Below, in pieces: positions 25,434-33,825 of a stretch of 64,000 nucleotides of DNA. The notes below the pieces were generated by a model, which was given only the letters and a program-made list of their open reading frames with translations, ran no database searches and had not been told where the DNA came from. Positions within the stretch are counted from its first letter, which is position 1; the number at the start of each line of letters is the position of its first letter. The stretch comes from Oerskovia sp042887685 (GTDB lineage Bacteria; Actinomycetota; Actinomycetes; Actinomycetales; Cellulomonadaceae). A program made the translations under genes and the position numbers. The stretch covers positions 62,001 through 126,000 of the forward strand of contig NZ_JBHVOS010000008.1 of the NCBI RefSeq assembly GCF_042887685.1. Reading direction: 5' to 3'.

Positions 25434-25738
25434 GCCCACGGCCCGGGCCCGCCCGGGACGAGACACGAGACACGAGCACGAGCAGCACTGAGCAGCAGGT
25501 GACGAGGCTCCGCACGATGAGGCCTCCTCCCGCCCGGTCTGGCGCACTTCCCCGGCGCCAGAAAGGACGCGGAGGGAGACCTGATCGGGTGGGGCCGCGA
25601 AGCAGCAGGACGGCGTTCCCCGGCAGTACAACAGCTGCAGCAGCGACAGGCAGCTGGCAGACCGCACGACAGACAGGCACCGCACCACATGCTCCACCCC
25701 TCATCGACCCGACGAGGACCCACCAGGAAGGAGGCGTC
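25434..25738 (+). other. 305-bp gap between mraZ and rsmH
   Basis: The rsmH frame is open through it, but no start codon with family sequence or ribosome-binding site appears before 25739. I see no distinct gene or strong hairpin. It may hold a secondary dcw promoter. Confidence 0.5.
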
Positions 25739-26761
25739 ATGACCACACCTCGCAGCACGTCAGGATCAGGAGCGGGGGACCGCCACGTCCCGGTCCTCCT
25801 GCAACGGTGCGTGGACCTCCTCGCCCCCGCCCTCGCCGAGCCCGGCTCGGTGCTCGTCGACTGCACGCTCGGGATGGGCGGCCACACCGAGGCGGTGCTC
25901 GAGCAGGTGCCCACCGCTCGTGTGGTGGGGATCGACCGCGACCCGCAGGCCATCGCGCTCGCCTCCGAGCGGCTCGCCCGGTTCGGTGACCGCTTCCAGG
26001 CCGTGCACGCCGTGTACGACGAGATCGGGGACGTCCTCGGGGACCTGGGGCTCTCCGCCGTGCAGGGCGTCCTGATGGACCTCGGTGTCTCGTCGCTGCA
26101 GATCGACGAGTCGGAGCGCGGGTTCTCCTACGCCCAGGACGCGCCGCTCGACATGCGCATGGACACGACGACGGGCATCACCGCTGCGGACGTCCTCAAC
26201 ACCTACGACGAGCGCGACCTGACGAGGATCCTGCGGGAGTACGGGGAGGAACGGTTCGCGCAGCGGATCGCGCGGGCCGTCGTCCGTCGTCGTGAGGTCG
26301 AGCCGTGGACGCGCAGCGCCGCGCTCGTGGACCTCGTGCGTGCCAACATCCCGGCCGCGACCCGCAAGACCGGGGGCAACCCTGCCAAGCGCACCTTCCA
26401 GGCGTTGCGGATCGAGGTCAACGGCGAGCTCGAGGTGCTCGAGCGTGCCGTCCCGGCCGCGGTCGACGCCCTCGCGGTCGGTGGCCGGATCGTGGTCGAG
26501 TCCTACCAGTCGCTCGAGGACCGCATCGTCAAGCGGGAGCTCGCGCGTGGTGCGACGTCCAGCGCGCCGGCAGGGCTGCCCGTCGAGCCCGAGACCCACA
26601 AGCCGTACCTCAAGCTGCTCGTCCGTGGTGCCGAGGAGGCTCCGCCGGACGAGCTCGAGCACAACCCGCGCTCGGCCTCGGTGCGACTGCGCGCCGCCGA
26701 GAGGCTGCGTCCCACACCTGACCATCTACGCCACCGCCCGCGAGGGGAGAACAAGCCATGA
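25739..26761 (+). CDS. rsmH: 16S rRNA m4C1402 methyltransferase RsmH
   Basis: A 340-residue SAM-dependent enzyme that N4-methylates C1402 of 16S rRNA. Motifs include HVPVLL at the start, VDCTLGMGGHTEAVL for SAM binding, VLMDLGVSSLQID and the late KRTFQALRIEVNGEL. Start ATG 25739 has AGGAAGGAGG upstream. The final ATGA overlaps ftsL, so the two genes are probably translationally coupled. Confidence 0.96.
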   Translation: MTTPRSTSGSGAGDRHVPVLLQRCVDLLAPALAEPGSVLVDCTLGMGGHTEAVLEQVPTARVVGIDRDPQAIALASERLARFGDRFQAVHAVYDEIGDVLGDLGLSAVQGVLMDLGVSSLQIDESERGFSYAQDAPLDMRMDTTTGITAADVLNTYDERDLTRILREYGEERFAQRIARAVVRRREVEPWTRSAALVDLVRANIPAATRKTGGNPAKRTFQALRIEVNGELEVLERAVPAAVDALAVGGRIVVESYQSLEDRIVKRELARGATSSAPAGLPVEPETHKPYLKLLVRGAEEAPPDELEHNPRSASVRLRAAERLRPTPDHLRHRPRGENKP

Positions 26762-27207
26762 GCCCACGACAGGCCGCCGCTCGGCCTCTGACGTCGTCCA
26801 GCCCTGCCCCTGCCCCGACCCGCAGGCCGTCGCTCACCGCCCTGCCGGGAGGGGCCGCGGGGCGGTCCCACCGCCCACGGCTCGAAGCGGTGCGCGCGCC
26901 GCTGCAGGTGCGCTCACGGGTTCCCTTCCTGGTCCTGTGCATGTCGATCCTCGGTGCTGCGCTCCTGGGGGCGCTGCTGCTCAACACCACCATGGCCAAG
27001 GGGTCCTACCAGCTCTCCGACCTGCGGACCCGGGCGGGCGTGCTCGAGCAGGACACGCAGTCCTTGCACTCGCAGCTGCAGGCCGCAGCGACGTCGCTCC
27101 CCAGCCGCGCCGGCGCGCTGGGCATGGTCGAGTCCGATGCGCCGACGATGCTCCGCCTGTCCGACGGTGCGATCGTGGGGGCGCCGGAGGCAGGGAGCAC
27201 CCCGTGA
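26758..27207 (+). CDS. ftsL: Cell division protein FtsL-like
   Basis: A 149-residue bitopic protein with a Pro/Ser/Arg-rich cytoplasmic N-terminus (about 50 residues), one membrane helix (about 57-78) and an extracellular coiled coil (LSDLRTRAGVLEQDTQSLHS). Sequence conservation in this family is low, so the call rests on topology and position between rsmH and ftsI. In the divisome it would pair with FtsQ and FtsB to activate FtsW and FtsI. The start and stop overlap both neighbours by 4 bp. Confidence 0.85.
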   Translation: MSPRQAAARPLTSSSPAPAPTRRPSLTALPGGAAGRSHRPRLEAVRAPLQVRSRVPFLVLCMSILGAALLGALLLNTTMAKGSYQLSDLRTRAGVLEQDTQSLHSQLQAAATSLPSRAGALGMVESDAPTMLRLSDGAIVGAPEAGSTP

Positions 27208-29288
27208 CGCGTGGGGCGGACCGGCCGGGGCGTGGCGAGCAGCCGCGCCGGGTCGGCCCGTCCCGCACGAGCACGTCGACCCGGTCGTCGGGCGAGGCGG
27301 CGGGCCGTGGCGCGACGCCGCGCTCCTCGACGCCGGGCGAGGCGCCTCGGACGACGCCTGGCCGGGCCGTGAGGAAGTCGTCGCCGGCACGCGGGGCGAG
27401 CGCCGCGCCGGGATCGGCCGTGGGGCGCAGCGGTTCGGGACGCGGCACGGGTCTCGGTCGACCTGCCGCTCCGGCCGTACCCGCCCCGGGGCGTCCGGAG
27501 CACCGTCAGCGCTGGATCATGGGTATCGCCCTGGCAGTGCTGCTGGTCTTCACGGTCCGCCTGGTGTACGTCCAGGTCGTGATCGGTCCGGGTCTCGCCC
27601 AGGCCGCCGAGAACCAGCGCACGCAGTCGCACGTGACGATGGCGCACCGGGGTGACATCACGGACGCCGACGGCGTCGTGCTGGCCACGTCGATCGACCG
27701 GTACACGGTCTCGGCGGACCAGAAGACGATCCCGGACTTCGTCCCGTCGGCGAGGCACACGGTGGACGGGAAGAAGGTCGAGGGCACGGGAGCGGTCGCG
27801 CTCGCGAGGCTGCTGGCGCCCATCCTCGACCGCTCGGCGCCCGAGCTCGCGGCCCAGCTCAGCGGGACGAACGGTCGGGTCAACCGCAACGTGGTCCTCA
27901 AGAAGGAGGTGGTCCCGGAGGTCCAGCGCCAGATCGTCGAGCTCGGCGTCTCGGCCTACATCAGCACGAAGCTGACCACCGAGCGCACCTACCCGGCAGG
28001 TACCACCGCCGGGAACATCGTCGGGTACGTCGGCGCGAAGCCCTCGGAGGACGGCGTGACCGAGCAGGTCGTGGGGCTCGGGGGCATCGAGGCGACCTAC
28101 GACGACCTCCTCACGGGGACGCCCGGCACCGAGCTCTTCCAGCGGGCGGGCGGCGCGGGCGGCGTGCGCATCCCCGGCAGCACCCGGGAGAGCGTCGAGG
28201 CCGTGCCGGGAGACTCGGTGGCGCTGACCCTCGTCCGCGACATCGGGTGGAAGGCGCAGGACTCGATCGACAAGGCGGTCGCCGAGACGGGGGCCGACTA
28301 CGGCATCGCGGTCGTGCAGGACGTCAGGACCCAGGAGATCCTCGCCCTGGCGGACTCGGGAGCGATCGACCCGAACGACCGGTCCAGCTCGCGCGTCGCG
28401 GACGGCAGCCGTGCCGTCAAGGACGTCTTCGCCCCGGGCTCGACGGGCAAGGTGATCACGATGGCGGCCGTGATCGAGGAGGGGCTCGCGACCCCTGCCA
28501 GCCAGTACGAGGTCGGGTACACCTACACGACGGCGAACGGTGAGACGTTCAAGGACTCGCACCAGCACGGCCTCGAGAAGATGACGCTCGCGGGCATCCT
28601 CGCCCAGTCGTCCAACACGGGGACCGTCATGGTGGGTCAGGACCTGCCCAAGTCGGTCCGGGAGGACTATCTCCGTGGGTTCGGGTTCGGGTCGAAGACC
28701 GGGCTCGGGCTGCCGGGCGAGTCCGCCGGTCTGCTCGCCCCGGCCGAGAAGTGGGACGGGCGCACCGAGTACGCGGTCCTGTTCGGTCAGGGGCTGGCGG
28801 TCAACGCCGTCCAGGCCACGAGCGTCTTCTCGACGATCGCCAACGGCGGCACGCGCGTGGCCCCGACCCTCCTGAAGGGCACGACCGGTCCGGACGGGGT
28901 CTTCACCCCGGCACCGCCGAGAGCGACGACCCAGGTCGTCTCGGAGTCGACCGCGGACCAGGTCCTGCACATGATGGAGGCCGTGGTCCAGGACGGCTCG
29001 GGTGCTGCGGCGGCGATCGACGGCTACCGGGTCGCGGGCAAGACGGGCACGGCGGAGGAGGTCGGTGCCAACGGTCGGCTCACGGACATCATGGCGTCGT
29101 TCATCGGCGTGGCCCCCGCGGACGACCCGCAGTACACGGTCGCGGTCTTCCTCAAGAACCCGCGCACGACGATCTACGGCGGGCTCGTGGCGGCCCCGGT
29201 GTTCAAGGACGTGATGGGCTTCACGCTCCAGCACATGAACGTCCCGCCCAGCTCGAAGGTCGAGGAGCCCTACGCGACGGAGTGGTGA
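27204..29288 (+). CDS. ftsI: Septal peptidoglycan transpeptidase FtsI (class B PBP)
   Basis: A 694-residue class B penicillin-binding protein that cross-links septal peptidoglycan. Active-site motifs are S413-x-x-K416 (GSTGK), S469-S-N471 and K613-T-G (AGKTGTA). The membrane helix lies at about 104-124 (IMGIALAVLLVFTVRLVY). Before it is an unusually long cytoplasmic tail rich in G, R, S, T and P. The dimerisation domain begins with MAHRGDITDADG. GTG 27204 overlaps the ftsL stop. It would act with FtsW. Confidence 0.95.
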   Translation: MTRGADRPGRGEQPRRVGPSRTSTSTRSSGEAAGRGATPRSSTPGEAPRTTPGRAVRKSSPARGASAAPGSAVGRSGSGRGTGLGRPAAPAVPAPGRPEHRQRWIMGIALAVLLVFTVRLVYVQVVIGPGLAQAAENQRTQSHVTMAHRGDITDADGVVLATSIDRYTVSADQKTIPDFVPSARHTVDGKKVEGTGAVALARLLAPILDRSAPELAAQLSGTNGRVNRNVVLKKEVVPEVQRQIVELGVSAYISTKLTTERTYPAGTTAGNIVGYVGAKPSEDGVTEQVVGLGGIEATYDDLLTGTPGTELFQRAGGAGGVRIPGSTRESVEAVPGDSVALTLVRDIGWKAQDSIDKAVAETGADYGIAVVQDVRTQEILALADSGAIDPNDRSSSRVADGSRAVKDVFAPGSTGKVITMAAVIEEGLATPASQYEVGYTYTTANGETFKDSHQHGLEKMTLAGILAQSSNTGTVMVGQDLPKSVREDYLRGFGFGSKTGLGLPGESAGLLAPAEKWDGRTEYAVLFGQGLAVNAVQATSVFSTIANGGTRVAPTLLKGTTGPDGVFTPAPPRATTQVVSESTADQVLHMMEAVVQDGSGAAAAIDGYRVAGKTGTAEEVGANGRLTDIMASFIGVAPADDPQYTVAVFLKNPRTTIYGGLVAAPVFKDVMGFTLQHMNVPPSSKVEEPYATEW

Positions 29289-29621
29289 GCAGCCGGCCCG
29301 CGGCCGCTCCGCCGCCGGAGCGCCGGAGCGCCATAGCGCCGGGAGCGCCCGGATCCCCCCGAGCATCCGGGCACCGGAGCACGCCCGACGCCGCGTCGCC
29401 GGGGCCCGCTGGCACCGTCGGCCCGAGGAGGGGCGGGGTCGCCCGGGTGCTCCGGGCACGCGGTCCTGGGGGTGCGTCCGCGGACCGTTCTGTGGGGGTT
29501 CCCACACGGGCTGCCCCGGCGCGCGCCAAGGACGCCGAGCGTGCGTGAAGGTCCCGTGAAGTACCCGGTCCGGGCGTCCTCGCCGACCGGCCGAGAGCCT
29601 GGCGCACGGTAGGTTCTACTC
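29289..29621 (+). other. 333-bp GC-rich gap between ftsI and murE
   Basis: No gene is supported. It has clustered GGAGCGCC-type repeats (about 29317-29352), a 7-bp hairpin (29348-29371) and, at its end, the murE -10 element. It is the largest break inside the otherwise tightly packed ftsL-ftsQ stretch. Confidence 0.55.
29610..29615 (+). promoter_or_regulatory. -10 element of a probable leaderless murE promoter
   Basis: TAGGTT lies six bases before GTG 29622, with no ribosome-binding site. It suggests that murE and downstream genes have a promoter separate from mraZ. Confidence 0.45.
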
Positions 29622-31331
29622 GTGACATCCCCGATCGACCGCCTTCGTCCCGCCACGTCCGTGCACCGCACGGCCCGGGAGCTCGCGACCACCTTCGGCC
29701 TTGCCGTCGCCGCCGGGGGGACGGCGTCGGGCCAGGGGCCGGAGGCCCTCGGCGCGGCCGAGATCTGGTCCGTGGCCTCGGACAACCGCGTCGTCGCCGA
29801 CGGCGACCTCTTCGTCGCCCTGCCCGGTGCGGGCACGCACGGCGCGAGGTTCGCGAGCGACGCGATCTCTCGTGGTGCGCGCGTCGTGCTGACGGACCCG
29901 CAGGGGGCGCGGCTGCTCGCCGAGGCGGGCGAGAGCCGCGTGCCGGTCCTCGTGACCGAGGACCCGCGCGCCGTCCTGGGCCGCGTCGCGGCCTGGGTGT
30001 ACGGGGAGCCCGCGACGCAGCTCACGACGTTCGCCGTCACGGGTACCAACGGCAAGACGACCACGACCTACCTGCTGGACCACGTCCTGCGCACGCTCGG
30101 CTGGAAGGGCGGCCTGATCGGCACGGTCGAGATGCGCTCGGGCGACCGTGTCCTGCCGAGCCGCCTGACGACGCCCGAGGCGGCCGACCTGCAGGCCCTG
30201 CTCGCCACGATGCGCGAGGACGGCGTCGGGACCCTCGCGATGGAGGTCTCCTCGCACGCGCTGTCGCTGCACCGCGTGGACGGCATCGTGTTCGACGTGG
30301 CGGGCTTCACCAACCTGAGCCAGGACCACCTGGACTTCCACGGCGACCTCCAGGAGTACTTCGAGGCCAAGGCCGCGCTCTTCACGCCGCAGCATGCCCG
30401 TCGGGGCGTGGTCGTGGTCGACGACGCCTGGGGGCGGCGGCTGGCCGAGGTCGCGACGATCCCCGTCTCGACGCTCGCCGTCACGAGCAGCACCGACAGC
30501 ACCAGCAGCACCGACAGCACCGACAGCACCAGGGCAGTCGCCGACTGGACCGTGTCCGACGTGCGTGCCGTCGACGCGGCCGCGGGGACGGGGAGCACGT
30601 TCGTGCTGCGCCACCGCGACGGACGCGAGGTGCGCACGTCGACCGCGCTGCCCGGGGGGTTCAACGTGGCGAACGCGGCGCTCGCCCTGGCCATGGTCCT
30701 CGAGGCGGGCGCGGACCCGCGCGACGTCGCCGCGGCGCTCGACGCGGCGGACGGCGTGAGCGCCCAGGTCCCTGGACGCATGGAGGTCGTGGGCACCGCG
30801 CCACGTGTCGTGGTCGACTTCGCGCACAACACGGACGCGCTCTCGCTCGCCCTGGCCGCGCTGCGCCCGACGACGACGGGTCGCCTCGTCGTGGTCTTCG
30901 GGGCGACCGGCGACCGTGACAAGGGCAAGCGACCGAGCATGGGGGCGGTCGCGGTCGAGGGTGCCGACGTGGTCGTGATCACGGACGACGACCCGCACGG
31001 GGAGGACCCGGCAGCGATCCGCGCCGAGGTGCTCGCCGGGGCGAGGGCGGCACAGCAGGCCGCGGAGGCGGCCGAGGGCTCAGGAGGGCGCGACGCCGTC
31101 GGGCACGGGGGAGCGCCGCGTGCGCGCACCGTGGTCGAGGTCGCGCCGCGGGCCACCGCGATCCGTGACACGATCCGGGAGGCCGCGCCCCAGGACACGG
31201 TCCTGGTCGCGGGCCGGGGCCACGAGGTCTGGCAGGAGATCGCCGGGGTGGACCACGCCCTGGACGACAGGGTGGAGGCGCGTGCCGCACTGGCCGCGCG
31301 CCACGAGACGACGAAGGAGCACGGAGAATGA
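29622..31331 (+). CDS. murE: UDP-MurNAc-L-Ala-D-Glu ligase MurE, non-DAP type
   Basis: A 569-residue ligase that adds the third amino acid of the peptidoglycan stem. ATP motif GTNGKTTT is at 141-148 and EVSSHALSLHRVDG and FAHNTDALSLAL are present. The amino-acid-selecting motif, DNPR in meso-diaminopimelate enzymes, reads DDPH (456-459). Loss of the arginine points to L-lysine or L-ornithine as substrate, as in Micrococcales related to Cellulomonas or Oerskovia. An inserted Ser/Thr/Asp repeat (288-303) and a Gly/Ala-rich loop before RARTVVEV make it longer than usual. It overlaps murF by 4 bp. Confidence 0.94.
   Translation: MTSPIDRLRPATSVHRTARELATTFGLAVAAGGTASGQGPEALGAAEIWSVASDNRVVADGDLFVALPGAGTHGARFASDAISRGARVVLTDPQGARLLAEAGESRVPVLVTEDPRAVLGRVAAWVYGEPATQLTTFAVTGTNGKTTTTYLLDHVLRTLGWKGGLIGTVEMRSGDRVLPSRLTTPEAADLQALLATMREDGVGTLAMEVSSHALSLHRVDGIVFDVAGFTNLSQDHLDFHGDLQEYFEAKAALFTPQHARRGVVVVDDAWGRRLAEVATIPVSTLAVTSSTDSTSSTDSTDSTRAVADWTVSDVRAVDAAAGTGSTFVLRHRDGREVRTSTALPGGFNVANAALALAMVLEAGADPRDVAAALDAADGVSAQVPGRMEVVGTAPRVVVDFAHNTDALSLALAALRPTTTGRLVVVFGATGDRDKGKRPSMGAVAVEGADVVVITDDDPHGEDPAAIRAEVLAGARAAQQAAEAAEGSGGRDAVGHGGAPRARTVVEVAPRATAIRDTIREAAPQDTVLVAGRGHEVWQEIAGVDHALDDRVEARAALAARHETTKEHGE
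30486..30530 (+). repeat. Short tandem repeat inside murE
   Basis: Units of AGCACCGAC and AGCACC alternate over 45 bp, encoding a Ser-Thr-Asp run in frame. It looks like replication-slippage expansion in a surface loop. Confidence 0.8.
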
Positions 31332-32728
31332 TCGAGCTGACTGCGGCGGAGGTCGCCGCAGCGACCGGTGGGCGGCTGGCCGCCGACCCGGACGTGAGGG
31401 TGACCGGCTCGGTCGTCGTCGACTCCCGCCTGGTCCGCACGGGATCGCTCTTCGTGGCGCTGCCCGGCGAGCACGTCGACGGGCACGACTTCGTGCCGGT
31501 CGCGGTCGACAAGGGGGCGGCGCTCGTCCTGGCCGCCCGTGACGTGGACGCGCCCGCGGTCGTCGTGGAGGACGTGCAGACCGCGCTCGGTGCCCTGGCG
31601 CGCGAGGTGCTGCGGCGCCTGCGAGCCGAGGGCGACCTCCGGGTCGTCGGGATCACCGGGTCGGTGGGCAAGACGACCACGAAGGACCTGCTGGGCCAGC
31701 TCCTGACGCCCCACGGGCGCACGGTCGTGCCGAGGGGCTCGTTCAACAACGAGATCGGTCTGCCCCTGACCGTGCTCGAGGCCGATCCCTCGACCCGCTA
31801 CCTGGTCCTGGAGATGGGCGCGAGCGGTCTGGGGCACCTGACCTACCTGACGCGGATCGCGCCCCCGGACGTGTCCGTGGTCCTGGCGGTGGGCAGCGCC
31901 CACCTGGGCGAGTTCGGCGGGATCGAGGCGGTGGCGACGGCCAAGGCCGAGATCGTCACGGGCCTCGCCCCGGGGGGGACGGCCGTGCTCAACGCGGACG
32001 ACCTGCGCGTGGTCGCGATGGCGGACGTCGCGCCCGGACCCGTCGTGACGTTCGGGACCATCCCCGCGGCCGACGTGCGTGCCGAGAACATCGGGATGGA
32101 CCGAGCCGGGTGCGCGTCGTTCGACCTGCGCGTGCGCGGCGTCGAGGAGACCTTCCCGGTCCAGCTCCGGCTCGTGGGCGAGCACCACGTCACCAACGCG
32201 CTCGCAGCCGCCACCGCGGCGGTCCGGCTCGGCCTCGACCCGCGGGTCGTGGCCGCGGGCCTGGCCGAGGCGACCGCGATCAGCCCGCACCGCATGGCGG
32301 TCACGCAGCGCCCCGACGGCATCACCGTGATCGACGACTCGTACAACGCGAACCCCGACTCGATGCGCGCGGCCCTCAAGGCCCTCGCGGTCATGGCGGG
32401 GCGCGAGCGCAGGTCGGTCGCCGTCCTGGGCGAGATGCGAGAACTCGGGCCCGACTCGCGCGCCGCTCACGACGAGATCGGCCGTCTCGTGGTCCGATTG
32501 AACATCAAGCTGCTCGTCGTGGTCGGTGACGGTGCCGGCGGCATCCACGACGGCGCCACCCAAGAAGGGTCCTGGGGCGATGAGACTCGGTTCGTGCCCG
32601 ACGTCGAGGCCGCGTCCGCGCTGCTGCGCGACGAGCTGCTGCCGGGCGACGTGGTCCTGGTGAAGTCCTCGAACGGCTCGGGTCTGTGGCGCCTGGGCGA
32701 CGAGCTCGCCGGTGAGGTGCACGCATGA
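31328..32728 (+). CDS. murF: UDP-MurNAc-tripeptide D-Ala-D-Ala ligase MurF
   Basis: A 466-residue Mur ligase that attaches the D-Ala-D-Ala dipeptide to the UDP-MurNAc tripeptide in the cytoplasm. It has the N-terminal substrate domain (VVDSRLVRTGSLFVAL), ATP loop GSVGKTTTKDLL, the FNNEIGLPLTVL motif and the C-terminal DSYNANPDSMRAAL typical of MurF. The start overlaps the murE stop (ATGA) and its stop overlaps mraY. Confidence 0.95.
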   Translation: MIELTAAEVAAATGGRLAADPDVRVTGSVVVDSRLVRTGSLFVALPGEHVDGHDFVPVAVDKGAALVLAARDVDAPAVVVEDVQTALGALAREVLRRLRAEGDLRVVGITGSVGKTTTKDLLGQLLTPHGRTVVPRGSFNNEIGLPLTVLEADPSTRYLVLEMGASGLGHLTYLTRIAPPDVSVVLAVGSAHLGEFGGIEAVATAKAEIVTGLAPGGTAVLNADDLRVVAMADVAPGPVVTFGTIPAADVRAENIGMDRAGCASFDLRVRGVEETFPVQLRLVGEHHVTNALAAATAAVRLGLDPRVVAAGLAEATAISPHRMAVTQRPDGITVIDDSYNANPDSMRAALKALAVMAGRERRSVAVLGEMRELGPDSRAAHDEIGRLVVRLNIKLLVVVGDGAGGIHDGATQEGSWGDETRFVPDVEAASALLRDELLPGDVVLVKSSNGSGLWRLGDELAGEVHA

Positions 32729-33825
32729 TCGCGATCCTCGTCTCCGCGTGCGTCTCGCTGCTCGTGGCCCTCCTGGGCACCCCGCTGTTCATCAAGTTCC
32801 TGATCCACCGCAACTACGGTCAGTTCGTCCGCCAGGACGGCCCGACGGCGCACTTCACCAAGCGCGGTACGCCCACCATGGGCGGGGTCGTCATCATCGG
32901 GGCGACCCTGATCGGCTGGGCGATGTCCTACGTCGTGTCCTCGATCGTCTCGGACACGCCGAGGACGCCGAGCGTGTCCTCGCTCCTCGTGCTGTTCCTC
33001 ATGACGGGGCTGGGGCTGGTCGGCTTCTTCGACGACTTCACGAAGATCCGCAAGCAGCGCAGCCTGGGGCTGTCCCCGCGGGCCAAGATCGTCGGCCAGG
33101 GGGTCGTGGGCGTCACGTTCGCGGTCCTGGCGCTCCAGTTCCCCAACGAGAACTTCCGGACCCCGGCCTCGACGCACATCTCGTTCCTGCGGGACACGAA
33201 CCTCGACCTCGCGTTCGCGGGGGCCACGGTCGGCCTCATCCTGTTCGTCCTGTGGGCCAACTTCCTCATCACGGCGTGGTCGAACGCGGTCAACCTGACG
33301 GACGGCCTCGACGGCCTGGCCACGGGCGTGTCCGTGATCGTCTTCGGCAGCTACATCCTCGTGAGCATCTGGCAGCTCAACCAGAGCTGCCAGATCCTCG
33401 ACGCCGCCGGGCCGCGCTGCTACGAGGTCCGTGACCCGCAGGACCTGGCGATCGTCGCCGCGGCCATCATGGGGGCCTGCGTCGGCTTCCTGTGGTGGAA
33501 CGCGAGCCCCGCGAAGATCTTCATGGGCGACACCGGGTCGCTCGCTCTGGGCGGCGCGCTGGCCGGCCTGACGATCCTGTCCCGCACCGAGGTGCTCGCG
33601 GTCATCATCGGCGGCCTGTTCGTCATCATCGTGCTGTCCGACGTCATCCAGATCGGGTACTTCAAGATGACCGGGAAACGCGTCTTCAAGATGGCGCCGC
33701 TGCACCACCACTTCGAGCTGTCCGGCTGGGGAGAGGTGACCATCGTCATCCGGTTCTGGCTGATCGCGGGACTGTTCGCGGGCCTGGGGCTCGGGATCTT
33801 CTACGCCGAGTGGGTGGTCAGCTAG
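32725..33825 (+). CDS. mraY: Phospho-MurNAc-pentapeptide transferase MraY
   Basis: A 366-residue integral membrane enzyme with about ten helices that makes lipid I from UDP-MurNAc-pentapeptide and undecaprenyl phosphate. The Mg-binding and catalytic motifs FFDDFTK, NLTDGLDGLA and FMGDTGSLALGG are intact, and the family HHHFE motif is seen in PLHHHFELSGW. ATGA overlap with murF at the start; the last base is shared with the murD GTG. Confidence 0.96.
   Translation: MIAILVSACVSLLVALLGTPLFIKFLIHRNYGQFVRQDGPTAHFTKRGTPTMGGVVIIGATLIGWAMSYVVSSIVSDTPRTPSVSSLLVLFLMTGLGLVGFFDDFTKIRKQRSLGLSPRAKIVGQGVVGVTFAVLALQFPNENFRTPASTHISFLRDTNLDLAFAGATVGLILFVLWANFLITAWSNAVNLTDGLDGLATGVSVIVFGSYILVSIWQLNQSCQILDAAGPRCYEVRDPQDLAIVAAAIMGACVGFLWWNASPAKIFMGDTGSLALGGALAGLTILSRTEVLAVIIGGLFVIIVLSDVIQIGYFKMTGKRVFKMAPLHHHFELSGWGEVTIVIRFWLIAGLFAGLGLGIFYAEWVVS

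Noticed and set aside
30486..30530. Possible CRISPR-like repeat
   Set aside because: Units are 6-9 bp, in frame within murE and have no spacers; it is a coding micro-repeat.
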